Below are positions 46,970 to 57,290 of a stretch of DNA of 64,000 bases, piece by piece (positions within the stretch are counted from its first letter, which is position 1; each line of letters starts with the position of its first letter). This DNA is from Rhodamnia argentea (lineage: Eukaryota > Streptophyta > Magnoliopsida > Myrtales > Myrtaceae). Both the position numbers and the translations under genes were made by a program. A model generated the notes under the pieces. That model was given only the letters and a program-made list of their open reading frames with translations, searched no databases and was not told where the DNA came from. Location: positions 32,618,934 to 32,682,933 of the forward strand of contig NC_063151.1 of the NCBI RefSeq assembly GCF_020921035.1, in the 5' to 3' direction.

Positions 46970-48540
46970 GTGACTGAAGAAATTTTTTCATTTTATTTAT
47001 CTTTCCCTCTTTAGCTCCACTCCCAAAACAAACCCACCACCTCTTCCTCGGAAACCAAATCGCAACCCCATCAACAGTTTAATTTTCACCAGCTTACACC
47101 CATAAAAAGACAGTGAAAACAGTAATTTCTTTAGCAGAGCACAGCATTTTTTTTTTTTACCACACCCCAATGAGCCCCTCCCCTCTACAACCACGCCCAG
47201 CCATTAAGAAACCCTAGCTTTTTTACATTATGAGGGCAGACCACGTTCGTAGGGAACACATTTCTTTATTGCATTTAAGACATACATCATTATCTAATGC
47301 AAAAGACATTGAACTGAGGGTTGCTGCTGCTTTCATTTCACCCTTTATTTCTTTTTTTCACCACCTTTCACAATCTCCTAAGTTTGCCTCGCCCTCTTAT
47401 TATCACCAAGGTTTTATTTTCTTGTTCTTGTTTGGCCTTCTCTTCCCTAGGAGTTAGGCTCTGCCATATCTTTTCCACGATCTCCCATACGGTGTCTCTG
47501 AAATTTTTGATCCTATCCGTACCTGTTTGCTAAGAAAACCCTAAAAATATAATCAACCTACCCTCTCTTGCGCTCGGTTCTTGCTTTAACTAAAAACCCT
47601 AATTTGCTGATCACTGTGCATGAATTTCCCCCCCATTAATTGTACTTCCTCCTGGCTTTGGAATTTCGATGGACGATGCATAGACACATGGTACGTTAGA
47701 TGAATGAGGCATCGTACTTGGTTTGTTACAAAACTCAAGTGAAAGCTAAAAGATTTGATCGAGCTTTGCGCCTTCAAAGGAGTATCCAAAGGAGGCGGCA
47801 AAGATTGTCGTGACGGTGGCCACATTGTCTAGTTAATTGTGGGAGCATAGCATGCTATTGATAATTTCTTTTTTTCACTTACCATCGATGTTTTAGGATA
47901 CGTTTACCTACGCAAATAAGGAGGAGTAATGTTGAGTGATATGGAATTATGATAATTGTTCGTCCAAGTCGACCATACATGTGCTACACATTTTACTTGA
48001 AAAACTCATTATACTTATCTGTGGTATCTAATAGAAATGGACTCATAAAACGCGCTGTGAGATCACATGAAATTTCTTCTACTTAATGCATTCTTATCGG
48101 GGAGTATCATTTTCGAAATGTTAAGATATTTCATCAACCGATACATTTGAACTATTTCGAAATAACCCAAGAGTGAGTCATATCACGGTGGATTATCTAT
48201 CTACCTTTTGCCCTATGGAATTCTCTAGAACCCAATAGTTACGATTCCTTGTAAATTCTACATATAAATTAACAACAGAATGACTCCGGAATGAATATTA
48301 GCTTTATTAAATCGAGATCTTTACCTCTCCGACTTTCTAATTAACTGGAAAAATTTTCTTTTCTTTTGCTGGTGGTCATGTCAGTTGAATCAATTGAAAG
48401 GTATAATCACATCTTTTTGATAAAGCTCTATTACACTAATTAAAGAATCTAGTACTCAATTGCATTTTGGATATAAAGATTCAAGAGTTCAATGCCCTAT
48501 TCCCTGAATCGAGAATAAGTGCACAGGCCTCACACTTAAA
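46824..48540. other. Intergenic interval with CT microsatellite and AAACCCTA words
   Basis: No gene is recognised. Telo-box-like AAACCCTA words occur near 46894, 47208, 47537 and 47596, which in plants often mark promoters or leaders of housekeeping genes, but no coding exon follows. Short frames at 47230-47533 and 47586-47825 lack domains. Confidence 0.35.
46935..46967. repeat. (CT)n microsatellite
   Basis: About 16 uninterrupted CT units. Confidence 0.95.
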
Positions 48541-48552
48541 TGGTGAAGTAAC

Positions 48553-48574
48553 ATTTGACCCCAAAAAAAAAAAG
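48553..48574. mobile_element. Poly(A) micro-insertion with perfect 12-bp flanking repeat
   Basis: TGGTGAAGTAAC occurs at 48541-48552 and 48575-48586. The 22 bases between are ATTTGACCCC, A11 and G. This is the opposite orientation of the poly(T)-GGGGTC form at 27228. Confidence 0.65.
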
Positions 48575-48800
48575 TGGTGAAGTAACGGAACTAATTTTAG
48601 GTCATGTCTTATCTCTACAATCGCAATACGACTGAAATCATTTTTAGAAAAATATTTTTCATATTCTTTATTTTTCATTCAATTATTTTTTATTTTTTGT
48701 CTTTCACCGCCGGTGGTTATGCGATACAGTTGGAATCAAGTTCTCTCAATAGAGACATAAACAAAGTAGCTGGGGAACCAAACTAGGCATAAGTTGCTAA

Positions 48801-49780
48801 GGGCGCGCATGGTAACACTTCTACTTGAGAAATTAACTTCTAGCCAGAAGTAAATTTTTCTACTTTTCCTCAGAAGTAGAAGTTGATTTTTCTACTTCTA
48901 TTGCGGAAGTTTTTTTCGATCGGAGAAATTCGTTTGGTAATTGTTGAAAATTTTTACTTCCGAAACATTATTAACACAAAATATTTTATGAAAAATATTA
49001 TCGGCGGCCAAAAAATTTCTACTTCGTTTTTTGAACTTTTCAAAATTTCTTTAAAAATAATAATTATTATTAAAATATTATTTAATTTTTTAAAAAATTA
49101 AATTTTATTATTACTTTTTACTCCTGTGACCGGAGACGACTACTCAACGGCGGCAGCTGGGGCAATGGTCGATGGTTGGAGGCAAGGGCGGCGGTTGGCG
49201 GTGGTTGCGACCGACGAAGATCGGTGGTTGGCGGCGATCGCGGCCTACGAAGGTTGGTAGTGGACAGTGGTCGGCGGTCGGTGGAGGTCGGCGAAGGTCG
49301 GCGATGGTCGATGATGACGGCGGTCGAGGGCGGCGATGGCTTTGGTTGAGGGCGGCGATGGGTGGCGGCCGGCGGTGGTTGGCTACCAGAGGCGGTTGAT
49401 AGGTGGTGGCCGACGGAGGTCCGTGGTGGGCGGGGGTAGGCGATGGTCGGCGGTTGGTTGTGATCATGGGTGACGCCCGGTGGAGGTTGGCGGTTGGCGA
49501 TGGTCCGCGGCGGTGGAAATTGGCGAAAGTGGGTATGATCGAAAAGATGGCGAGAGCATAATAAAAAGAAAGTGAGGTGAGAAGTACCTCTTGAGTTAGA
49601 GAAGTTATTTTTTTTTTTTAACTTCTCAAATTGGGAAACTTCAGAAGTGGAAATTTCTTTCAAAAGTAAAAATTTTACCAAACAGATTTTCGCTTCAGAA
49701 ATTACATTATCAAATGGATTTGTCCCAGAAGCATTTCTCAAGCGTAAATCCATTTCGAGAAGTGTTATCATGCACACCCT
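48801..49780. mobile_element. About 980-bp hAT-like element carrying a G-rich minisatellite
   Basis: The left end GGGCGCGCATGGTAACACTT is matched by the right end in reverse complement, AGGGTGTGCATGATAACACT. Further mirrored CAGAAGTAGAAG/CTTCTGAAG-type words lie inside both ends. The interior 49140-49510 is a degenerate GGCGGTGGTTGGC-type tandem repeat. That repeat opens long Pro/Arg-rich frames on the minus strand (49118-49777) and Gly/Trp-rich ones on the plus strand, which I do not regard as genes. No transposase is present, and no clear 8-bp duplication was found. Confidence 0.65.
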
Positions 49781-49799
49781 AAATAACCAAGTAATTAAA

Positions 49800-50042
49800 G
49801 GTGTGTTTATTTTGCGAAAAATAAAATATTTAAAAAATATTTTTTTTAAAAATGATTACTTACATCACTTACAAAAATGAATGAACGATAAAAAAAAATC
49901 ATTATCTACAAAAATATATAGACATAAATTATTATCGATGGTGAAAATATTTTTCATTCACTAATTATTTCAATTAATATAAGTGATCATGTTAAAAAAA
50001 ATATTTTTCAAATCTTTTATTTTTTCGCGAGACGACTGCACG
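49800..50042. mobile_element. About 240-bp MITE with GCGAAAAATAAA-type ends
   Basis: The left end GGTGTGTTTATTTTGCGAAA is matched by the right end in reverse complement, CCGTGCAGTCGTCTCGCGAA. AATAAAATATTT and AAATATTTTTTTT follow in both arms. It lies 20 bases from the 980-bp element, suggesting a preferred insertion region. No coding capacity. Confidence 0.65.
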
Positions 50043-50852
50043 GTAAAATTCCGAAAACAAAGTTGATTCAAGTGGAAGAAATGGCGCAAAAAAGGAGGGG
50101 CAGTTTCCTTCTTTAATGCAAAGGTGGGGCTTCTTTCTGAATTATAATATAAAAGAGAAGTACGAGGAACAAGGAAGAGAGTTCTTGGCACTTGAATGTC
50201 ATTCCAAGTTTCGCTCGTCTCAGCTGCGACTGCAAGCAAAGACGAGAGCGTCTACTCGAGAGCACGGAGCTCCCGTTCATAACCCATTCCTAGTTTTATA
50301 TATCGTAGGATTGCATCCTCTCTCTTCACTGGCAAACAACTCTTTTCAATGGCCGTCTCAAATGGAGTACACTGAACACAATCTCGTTTCTGTATTCATC
50401 TGTCTTGAAAAGCGCCAACTCTGATTCAAACTCGCGGTTGCTCCGCCGTGCCGGAGAGGAGCTTTTTTCCAGTATGCAGAGGGATAGGGTCTTCTTCTTC
50501 TTCTTCACTAACAGCTTGATGACTGCATTTAATTCCATGTTATAGCACCCATCAATGATTCAAAACGAGTTTGGTTTTATCTTTTCTTGGGCCGTCTTTC
50601 ACATGCATGGTTTCAAAAGCTTTGTGTGAAAGATAAGCATCCACATACACCCACCGCGAAATCCTTTCTCACATGGAACTTGTCTCCTAAGAGTGGACTT
50701 TCACCGTCAGTACTCTGTTGATTCTACCGAGAAGAAGAAGAAGAAGAAGCAGAGAGAGAGAGAGAGAGTCTCTGTAATCGCCATTTCTTGATCAAACACT
50801 CAACAGTCTCTTAATTTCACCACCACCTCAAAGGCCGCATTTTGATTCTTCC
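50043..50852 (+). promoter_or_regulatory. Promoter and leader of the LRR receptor kinase gene
   Basis: About 800 bases between the MITE and the start codon, with no competing gene. A GAAGAAGAAG plus GAGAGAGAG tract at 50731-50767, about 90-120 bases before the ATG, is typical of a purine-rich plant 5' leader. A CTTCTTCTTCTT tract lies near 50493. No unambiguous TATA box was found. Confidence 0.5.
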
Positions 50853-53800
50853 ATGGCCAAAAGTAGCCATTTTGGCACTAACCCTTTATTCCTTGGGGCC
50901 TTCTTCTTCTTCATTTGGTTCTCTAGCTCCAAAACCCTAGTCACTTCTCTTTCTTCTGATGGGCGAGCCCTTCTCTCTCTCCTCACTGCTTTGGGCTCTT
51001 CTTCTTCCTCTTCATCTTCAGTCCTTTCCTCATGGAATCCATCAAGCCAGACTCCATGTTCATGGCAAGGTGTTACTTGCTCTCCTCAGGACAGAGTCAT
51101 CTCTCTGTCTCTGCCCAATACTTTCCTCAATCTCTCCTCTCTGCCTCAAGAAATATCATCTCTCTCATCCCTTCAACTCCTCAATCTCTCTTCCACCAAC
51201 ATTTCAGGAACAATCCCTCCTTCTCTTGGCTTGCTCTCGCACCTTAGGCTTCTTGACCTCTCCTCCAACTCTCTCTCGGGCCCAATACCCCCTGAGCTTG
51301 GCAAGCTCTCTTCACTTGAGTTCCTTTTCTTGATCTCCAACAAGCTCACTGGCATAATCCCTCCGCAGCTCTCTACCCTCACTGCACTGCAAGTGCTCTG
51401 TCTCCAAGACAATCTCCTCAATGGGTCAATACCATCCCAGTTAGGCTCTTTGGTTTCTCTCCAGCAGTTCAGAATTGGAGGGAACCCATATTTAACAGGG
51501 GAGATTCCAGCACAGTTGGGGCTACTCACCAATTTGACCACCTTCGGTGCTGCTGCTACTGGGCTCTCTGGTGTGATACCTCCCACATTTGGAAACTTGG
51601 TAAATCTCCAAACTTTGGCACTTTATGATACTGATGTGTTCGGTCCAATCCCTCCCGAGCTCGGGTCGTGTACCGAGCTCACGAATTTGTATTTGCACAT
51701 GAACAAGCTCACTGGTCCAATCCCCCCTCAACTGGGTAAGTTGCAGAAGCTCACCAGCTTGCTTTTGTGGGGGAATGGGCTAACTGGGCCTATACCGGCT
51801 CAACTTTCAAATTGCTCGTCGCTTGTTGTCCTTGATGTCTCAGCCAATGATCTCTCCGGTGAAATCCCCGGTGATTTGGGGAAGTTGATAGTTCTCGAAC
51901 AGCTTCACTTTTCCGATAATGCGTTCACAGGTTCAATCCCCTGGCAGTTGAGCAACTGCACAAGCCTCACTGCACTTCAGCTTGATAAGAACCAATTGTC
52001 AGGCACCATTCCGTGGCAAGTCGGCAACTTGAAGTTCTTGCAGAGTTTTTTCTTGTGGGGAAATTCGGTTTCTGGAACGATGCCATCCGCTTTTGGTAAC
52101 TGCACCGAACTTTATGCACTCGATCTATCAAGAAATAAGCTCACTGGGTCTATCCCAGAAGAAATTTTCAGTTTGAAGAAGCTGAGCAAGCTTTTATTGT
52201 TGGGGAATTCGCTAATAGGAGGGTTGCCACCTAACGTAGCAAAGTGTCAGTCATTGGTGAGGTTGAGGCTTGGAGAAAACCAGCTTTCGGGTCGCATTCC
52301 AAAAGAAATTGGACAGTTGCAGAACCTTGTGTTTCTTGACTTGTACATGAACCATTTCTCTGGCGGGCTTCCTCAGGAGATAGCCAATATCACAGTTCTT
52401 GAGTTGTTGGATGTGCACAGCAATCACATAACTGGATTAATTCCTCCTCAGTTAGGGGAGCTAGTAAACTTAGAGCAGCTTGATCTCAGCCAGAACAGCT
52501 TCACCGGCGAAATTCCTTCGGGCTTTGGAAACTTGAGTTACTTGAATAAGCTCATTGTCAACAATAATTTGCTAACAGGGTCGATCCCGAAATCGATCAG
52601 AAATTTGCAGAAACTGACTCTGCTTGATTTGAGCTTCAATAGCTTTGCAGGTACAATCCCACCAGAGATCGGTTATATCACGAGCCTTACTATTGGCTTG
52701 GACTTGAGCTCGAATGGGTTGACCGGAGAACTTCCCGAGTCAATGGCTGGGTTGACCCAACTGCAATCGCTTGATCTGTCGCACAATGTGCTGTCTGGTA
52801 AAATTGCCGTCTTGAGTTACATGACCAGTCTTACTACCCTAAATATTTCCTGCAACAATTTTTCAGGTCCAATACCAATAACCCCATTCTTCAGAACTTT
52901 GTCAGGAAGTTCATACCTTGAAAACTCTAACCTTTGCCAATCGATGGATGGCTCGACTTGTTCCACAGGCATCTTTCGCAGAAATGGGTTGAAATCGGCT
53001 ACAACTGTAGCTTTGATTACCATCATTCTAGCTATATTGACTGTAGCGCTTCTTGCTTCGTGGATTTTGGTGACTCGAAATAGTCGATACATGGTTGAAA
53101 AATCTTTAGGCACGTTGGCCTCATCGTCAGGTGCAGAAGACTTCTCCTTTCCATGGACTTTCATACCATTCCAAAAGCTCAACTTTACTATGGATAATAT
53201 CTTGGAGTGCCTAAGAGAGGAGAATGTTATTGGCAAAGGATGTTCGGGAGTTGTGTATAAGGCGGAAATGCCGAACGGGGAAATAATTGCAGTGAAGAAG
53301 CTCTGGAAAACCAAACAGGATGAGGAGCTGGCAGTGGATTCTTTCGCCGCGGAAATTCAAATTCTTGGGCATATACGGCATCGGAACATTGTGAAGCTCT
53401 TGGGATACTGTTCTAATAAGAGCGTGAAGCTCTTGCTTTACAATTTCATATCCAATGGTAATCTGAGGCAGCTTCTCCAGGGAAATAGGAACTTGGATTG
53501 GGAAATTCGTTATAAGATTGCAGTGGGATCTGCACAGGGTCTTGCCTACCTTCATCATGATTGCGCTCCGGCGATACTTCACAGAGATGTCAAGTGCAAT
53601 AACATACTTTTGGATTCGAAGTATGAGGCTTATCTCGCAGATTTTGGCCTGGCTAAAGTGATGAATTCTCCAAATTACCGCCATGCGATGTCAAGAGTTG
53701 CTGGATCTTACGGCTATATTGCCCCAGGTAACTTCAATACTGATCCGCACATAAAAGTTCCGTCTTGCATATCGGTCGATCCTCCGGGTGCTTAAACTAA

Positions 53801-54406
53801 CAATGGTATTTGCACACGTAAGGTTAAAGACTTCAACATGTGTCAATCTAAGTTAGGTTCTTGCTACATCAAGTTTTGTTCTGACAAGAACTGACTATGT
53901 TCGAGATGTAATTTTTTCTCTTTTATTGGCTCTGAGTCAGTGCTGGGAAAATGTAGAAATCATGCCTATATTGCATTCAGCTTTGGAGCAGTATCTAATG
54001 GACGTTTCATCATGTCTATGCAGAGTATGGATATACAATGAACATATCAGAGAAGAGCGATGTCTATAGTTATGGAGTGGTCTTGCTTGAAATTTTAAGT
54101 GGACGCAGCGCCGTCGAGTCCCAGGCAGGTGACGGGCTCCACATTGTCGAATGGGTGAAGAAGAAGATGGGGAGTTTCGAACCAGCCGTGACGATCCTTG
54201 ACATGAAGCTCCAAAGCCTACCGGATCAGATGGTGCAAGAGATGCTTCAGACGCTCGGGATCGCAATGTTCTGCGTGAACTCTTCGCCAGCGGAGCGTCC
54301 CACCATGAAGGAAGTGGTGGCGCTGCTAATGGAGGTGAAGAGCGTGCCCGAAGAGTGGGGAAAGACCTCTCAACCGCTGATAAAGCCATCTTCGACACAG
54401 AGCTAG
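50853..54406 (+). CDS. RGI5: LRR receptor-like kinase of the RGI/RGFR (root meristem growth factor receptor) group, 1085 aa
   Basis: Plasma-membrane receptor kinase, probably perceiving a small secreted peptide; the Arabidopsis relatives RGI1-5 bind RGF/GLV peptides and control the root meristem (family knowledge). Exons are 50853-53727 and 54024-54406. A signal peptide spans about 1-31, then comes an LRR N-cap with PCSWQGVTC and about two dozen 24-residue LRRs (about 95-680). A transmembrane helix lies near 717-740. The kinase domain starts about 792 with GKGCSGVVYK, the lysine in IAVKKL, HRDVKCNNIL (about 909), DFGLAK and APEYGY, then SEKSDVYSYGVVLLE. All catalytic residues are present. The only intron falls inside the APE motif codon (CCA G|AG), as in this subfamily. 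Reading through the intron would add 22 codons and stop at 53795. I place it nearest At1g34110 (RGI5) from memory; the exact RGI number is tentative. Confidence 0.93.
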
Positions 54407-55330
54407 TTTAGACGTTGATTTTTCCTTCTTGTGACTGTCAAAGACAATGGTAATTCGATTCGCCTTTCGACCCCGAGATGCATAGAGCGAGAGTTGTCGA
54501 ATGAGAAAGAAGAGAGGGTAGGATGCTTTAGGCCGTGATTTATTAGATTAGGATGGGGGTAGTCTTGGGTCTGTACAGTTTTTAGATGCAGCAATGTCAT
54601 TGATTTTCTTCATCCTTTACATTTCTTGCCTATTTTCTTCTTCTTTGCTTGAATTTATATTGATGGGCTGCATCATTTCTTCTCGGAATGCAGCAGACCG
54701 TCCGACAGAATAGAAATGCTCCTACATGTCTCGAACTAATGAAGGGCGGATGATCCTATCATTCCCCCCAGCATTCAAGAATAAGAAAGCTTTCGATTAA
54801 AAAAAAAAAAAAAGACACTACATAAGTTGTTGAAGAATTGGAAATTATTACATCAAAAGCTTGGGATGTTGCTAAACCAGCATTGCGATGAATCAGATTC
54901 AATAGCATCAGTCTGCATGTCGACTGGTTTGTTCAGTGGAGGTTTGGCGGGGGCCTAAAGTTTGAACTGATCAGTAGACCCAGATGAAGCGTGGGATGGT
55001 CCGGTCGGGTCGCCGATTGGGAAGCAAAGGAGAAGGCAAGTCCTAGACAGGAACACAAGCGACGTACGCCGCATGTCAGAGAATAGTGAGGCCGCTCCTC
55101 GTGCCGGCTCTCTTTCTAGATCAAGTCTGTCTTTCTACTCTGATTAAAAGTTGGGGCCATCATCCCAGGACTAAAACACTTGAGCGGCGTATAAATCGAA
55201 TCTTACATCTTACACTTGTTCGAGTAGCAAAGTCTCGACTGCGAACGTGGTCGCTTCGGAGTTGCTAGTGTGATAGATAAAATCAATTACTGAGATAGAT
55301 CTATGGGGGCTTGCTGTTTTAATATGGCAC
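54407..55330. other. 3' UTR of the receptor kinase and intergenic DNA
   Basis: 54407 to about 54640 is likely 3' UTR. The remainder has no recognised gene. An A15 tract sits near 54799-54813. Confidence 0.45.
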
Positions 55331-55333
55331 CTT

Positions 55334-55435
55334 TGTCTTTTTGGTCAGGGCATGGTGCAGGGGAGGAGCAGACAGGAACGAGGCAAGAAGCCCATGCTTT
55401 CCCCTCACCTCCGGCACATGCCCTAACAAAAAGAC
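55334..55435. ncRNA. Candidate miRNA-like stem-loop
   Basis: An inverted repeat folds into one long stem. GTCTTTTTG (55335-55343) pairs perfectly with CAAAAAGAC (55427-55435), and AGGGCATG (55347-55354) with CATGCCCT (55417-55424). Inner segments GGGGAGGAGCA (55360-55370) and TGCTTTCCCC (55395-55404) can also pair with G-T wobbles, leaving a loop of about 24 bases around GGCAAGAAGCC. Length, arm pairing and a single terminal loop fit a plant miRNA precursor on either strand. Mature sequences of families I know (156-172, 390-399, 408, 482, 528) do not match well. Confidence 0.35.
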
Positions 55436-56505
55436 TCTCTGATTTGTCCCTGCATCATGTCCTAGCGTTAACTCGAGTCGGTCTATGCTATGGCTTTTGA
55501 TCTCTTTTGGTCAAAAAGAGGATCACGCGAGGTGGCCCCCGGAATCAAGCCTGTCATCTCACCAATCTCTCCTTTGCGACCTGAAAATGAAACAAAAGGA
55601 AAATGAATCAACTCTGCACACACACGTTGGCGAGTACTTTGGACTTTGCTGCCCATTAGGGTGCTTGCCGCATCAATTTTTGAAATTTCAAAATAAAAAC
55701 TTGTTGTCGTGTCAAAAGATGTCTCCGCGAACTAATGTCAGTATTTACATACATATTCTAGATACGTTATATCTATGTTTAGTATGCAATTCGATTCATT
55801 TTTACTCCTTTCGTCATCATAAAAGTCTGTCAAGAGCTGTCTCTTGTTCGAACCCTCCAGCTCCAATGAGTACTCTTGGCTCTCGTCAAACCGGATCATT
55901 AAACCTAAATCCTACCGTGTCGTTGGATGTCCCTTCACGGGAAAACAGTAAGGACTGGAACCCCACGTGAGCGACCATCGGCGGGCACGTTCACTGAAAA
56001 CAGTATTCTTGTCCTAGCACCTTCTCGTTGTCAGCCTCTGAACCCGTGGCATGACCTGCTCATCAGCTCAAGCTTTGAACAAAATTCCAAGGGCGTGCCA
56101 TGCATGCATGCATGCACTTTCAGACTTTGTATGGACATCACAAGAGCTCAGACCATGGGAAGCAGCTTTGGCGTTGCCTCAGCTTGTCCCAGAAAGCCAT
56201 GGCCTTCCTCATTTTCCGAGGTCTCTTTACCTTGAAAATTATGCATCCAAAGTTTAGTCTTTAGTGAATATGATATGATATTTCGGTCATCTGAAGACTC
56301 AAAGTTCCTCCCCAACCGTTGTCATTTATGCATGTCACGACATAACGTAATTGGTCATTAAGATATATCTTTTATATTGTAATTACTCTACATTCATCTT
56401 CTATGTATATTGTACATAACTGCAAATCAAAGGCAAAATTCCGTCAATAACAATTAACTTTAACTGTGAAAATTATCTGATCGATGTATGGCGACCATTT
56501 CAATA
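55436..56505. other. Intergenic interval downstream of the hairpin
   Basis: Several modest plus frames (55485-55970, 55927-56235) have no domains. A palindromic ATGCATGCATGC run lies near 56100-56115. Confidence 0.4.
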
Positions 56506-56509
56506 GTAA

Positions 56510-57290
56510 ATTTTTCAATTTTGTCAATTTGATCCCAAATCTTTTTAATGATTTTTCAATATAGTCCTTTTGACCAGTTTAGGCCAAGGATGTGGAGGTA
56601 TAGTCAACGTCATCATCATACGTGGCACTACACCAAGATCGAGTCCTAGACAGGCAGACCTCATTTTAACAGCTGGTACAGTAACAATGAAAATGGCTCC
56701 TTCTTTAGTGAGATTATATGAACAAATGCTTGATCTATCCGATCATATCTTCATGTACCAAATCCAAATATTTGGATATCGATACATACGATATCCCGAC
56801 GTCTTACGTGAAAGAACTTAAGTAAAACAACATAGTTTTGCATATTTTACTGAATTTTCTAAAGTTTTTCTACTTTTTAATTTTGTGGTTTACTATTCAT
56901 CTTCCCTAAGCATTGAAGATGAACAGAAAAACGACACCCCCAGCCCCCTCTCTAGCCATGGAAGCCATGTCTACATCTCGTTCGTTCGCCAATGGTCTAC
57001 TATCTCAGCCAACCAAATCTGGCCGAGGGCAAGGGTCACCGACGAGCCCTCACTTGTGGTTGGCCATCATTGAGGCCCCGTGACCCCAACTAGCCCTTCT
57101 ATGAAGTGAATAGTGAAAAAAAATATAAAAAAATAAAATTTAAAAATAAAAAATTACAAAAATTATCTACGTGAGTGCCGACTACACCATGTAAGATAGT
57201 CGGTGGCCATCTCAATGATTTCCATTCAATTTTGATTGGGAGACTACATTGACAAATTATTAAAAGATATAACTGAAAAATGCAAAAGCA
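56510..57290. mobile_element. TIR element of about 780 bp with GC-rich core
   Basis: The left arm TTTGTCAATTTGATCCCAAA, then TCTTTTTAATGATTTTTCA, is mirrored near 57235-57290, where the reverse complement reads TTTTTCAGTTATATCTTTTA, then ATAATTTGTCAATGTAGTC. The core 56935-57090 carries GGCCGAGGGCAAGGG and GACGAGCCCTCAC words shared with the other elements. No transposase is present. Confidence 0.55.

Noticed and set aside
49118-49777. 219-codon Pro/Arg-rich minus frame
   Set aside because: It is the translation of a G-rich minisatellite inside a TIR element; repeats of this composition stay open by chance.
55341-55358. Resemblance of the hairpin arm CAGGGCATGGTGCA to the 3' half of miR164
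   Set aside because: The 5' half of miR164 has no counterpart and the opposite arm does not fit its star strand, so the match is probably chance.
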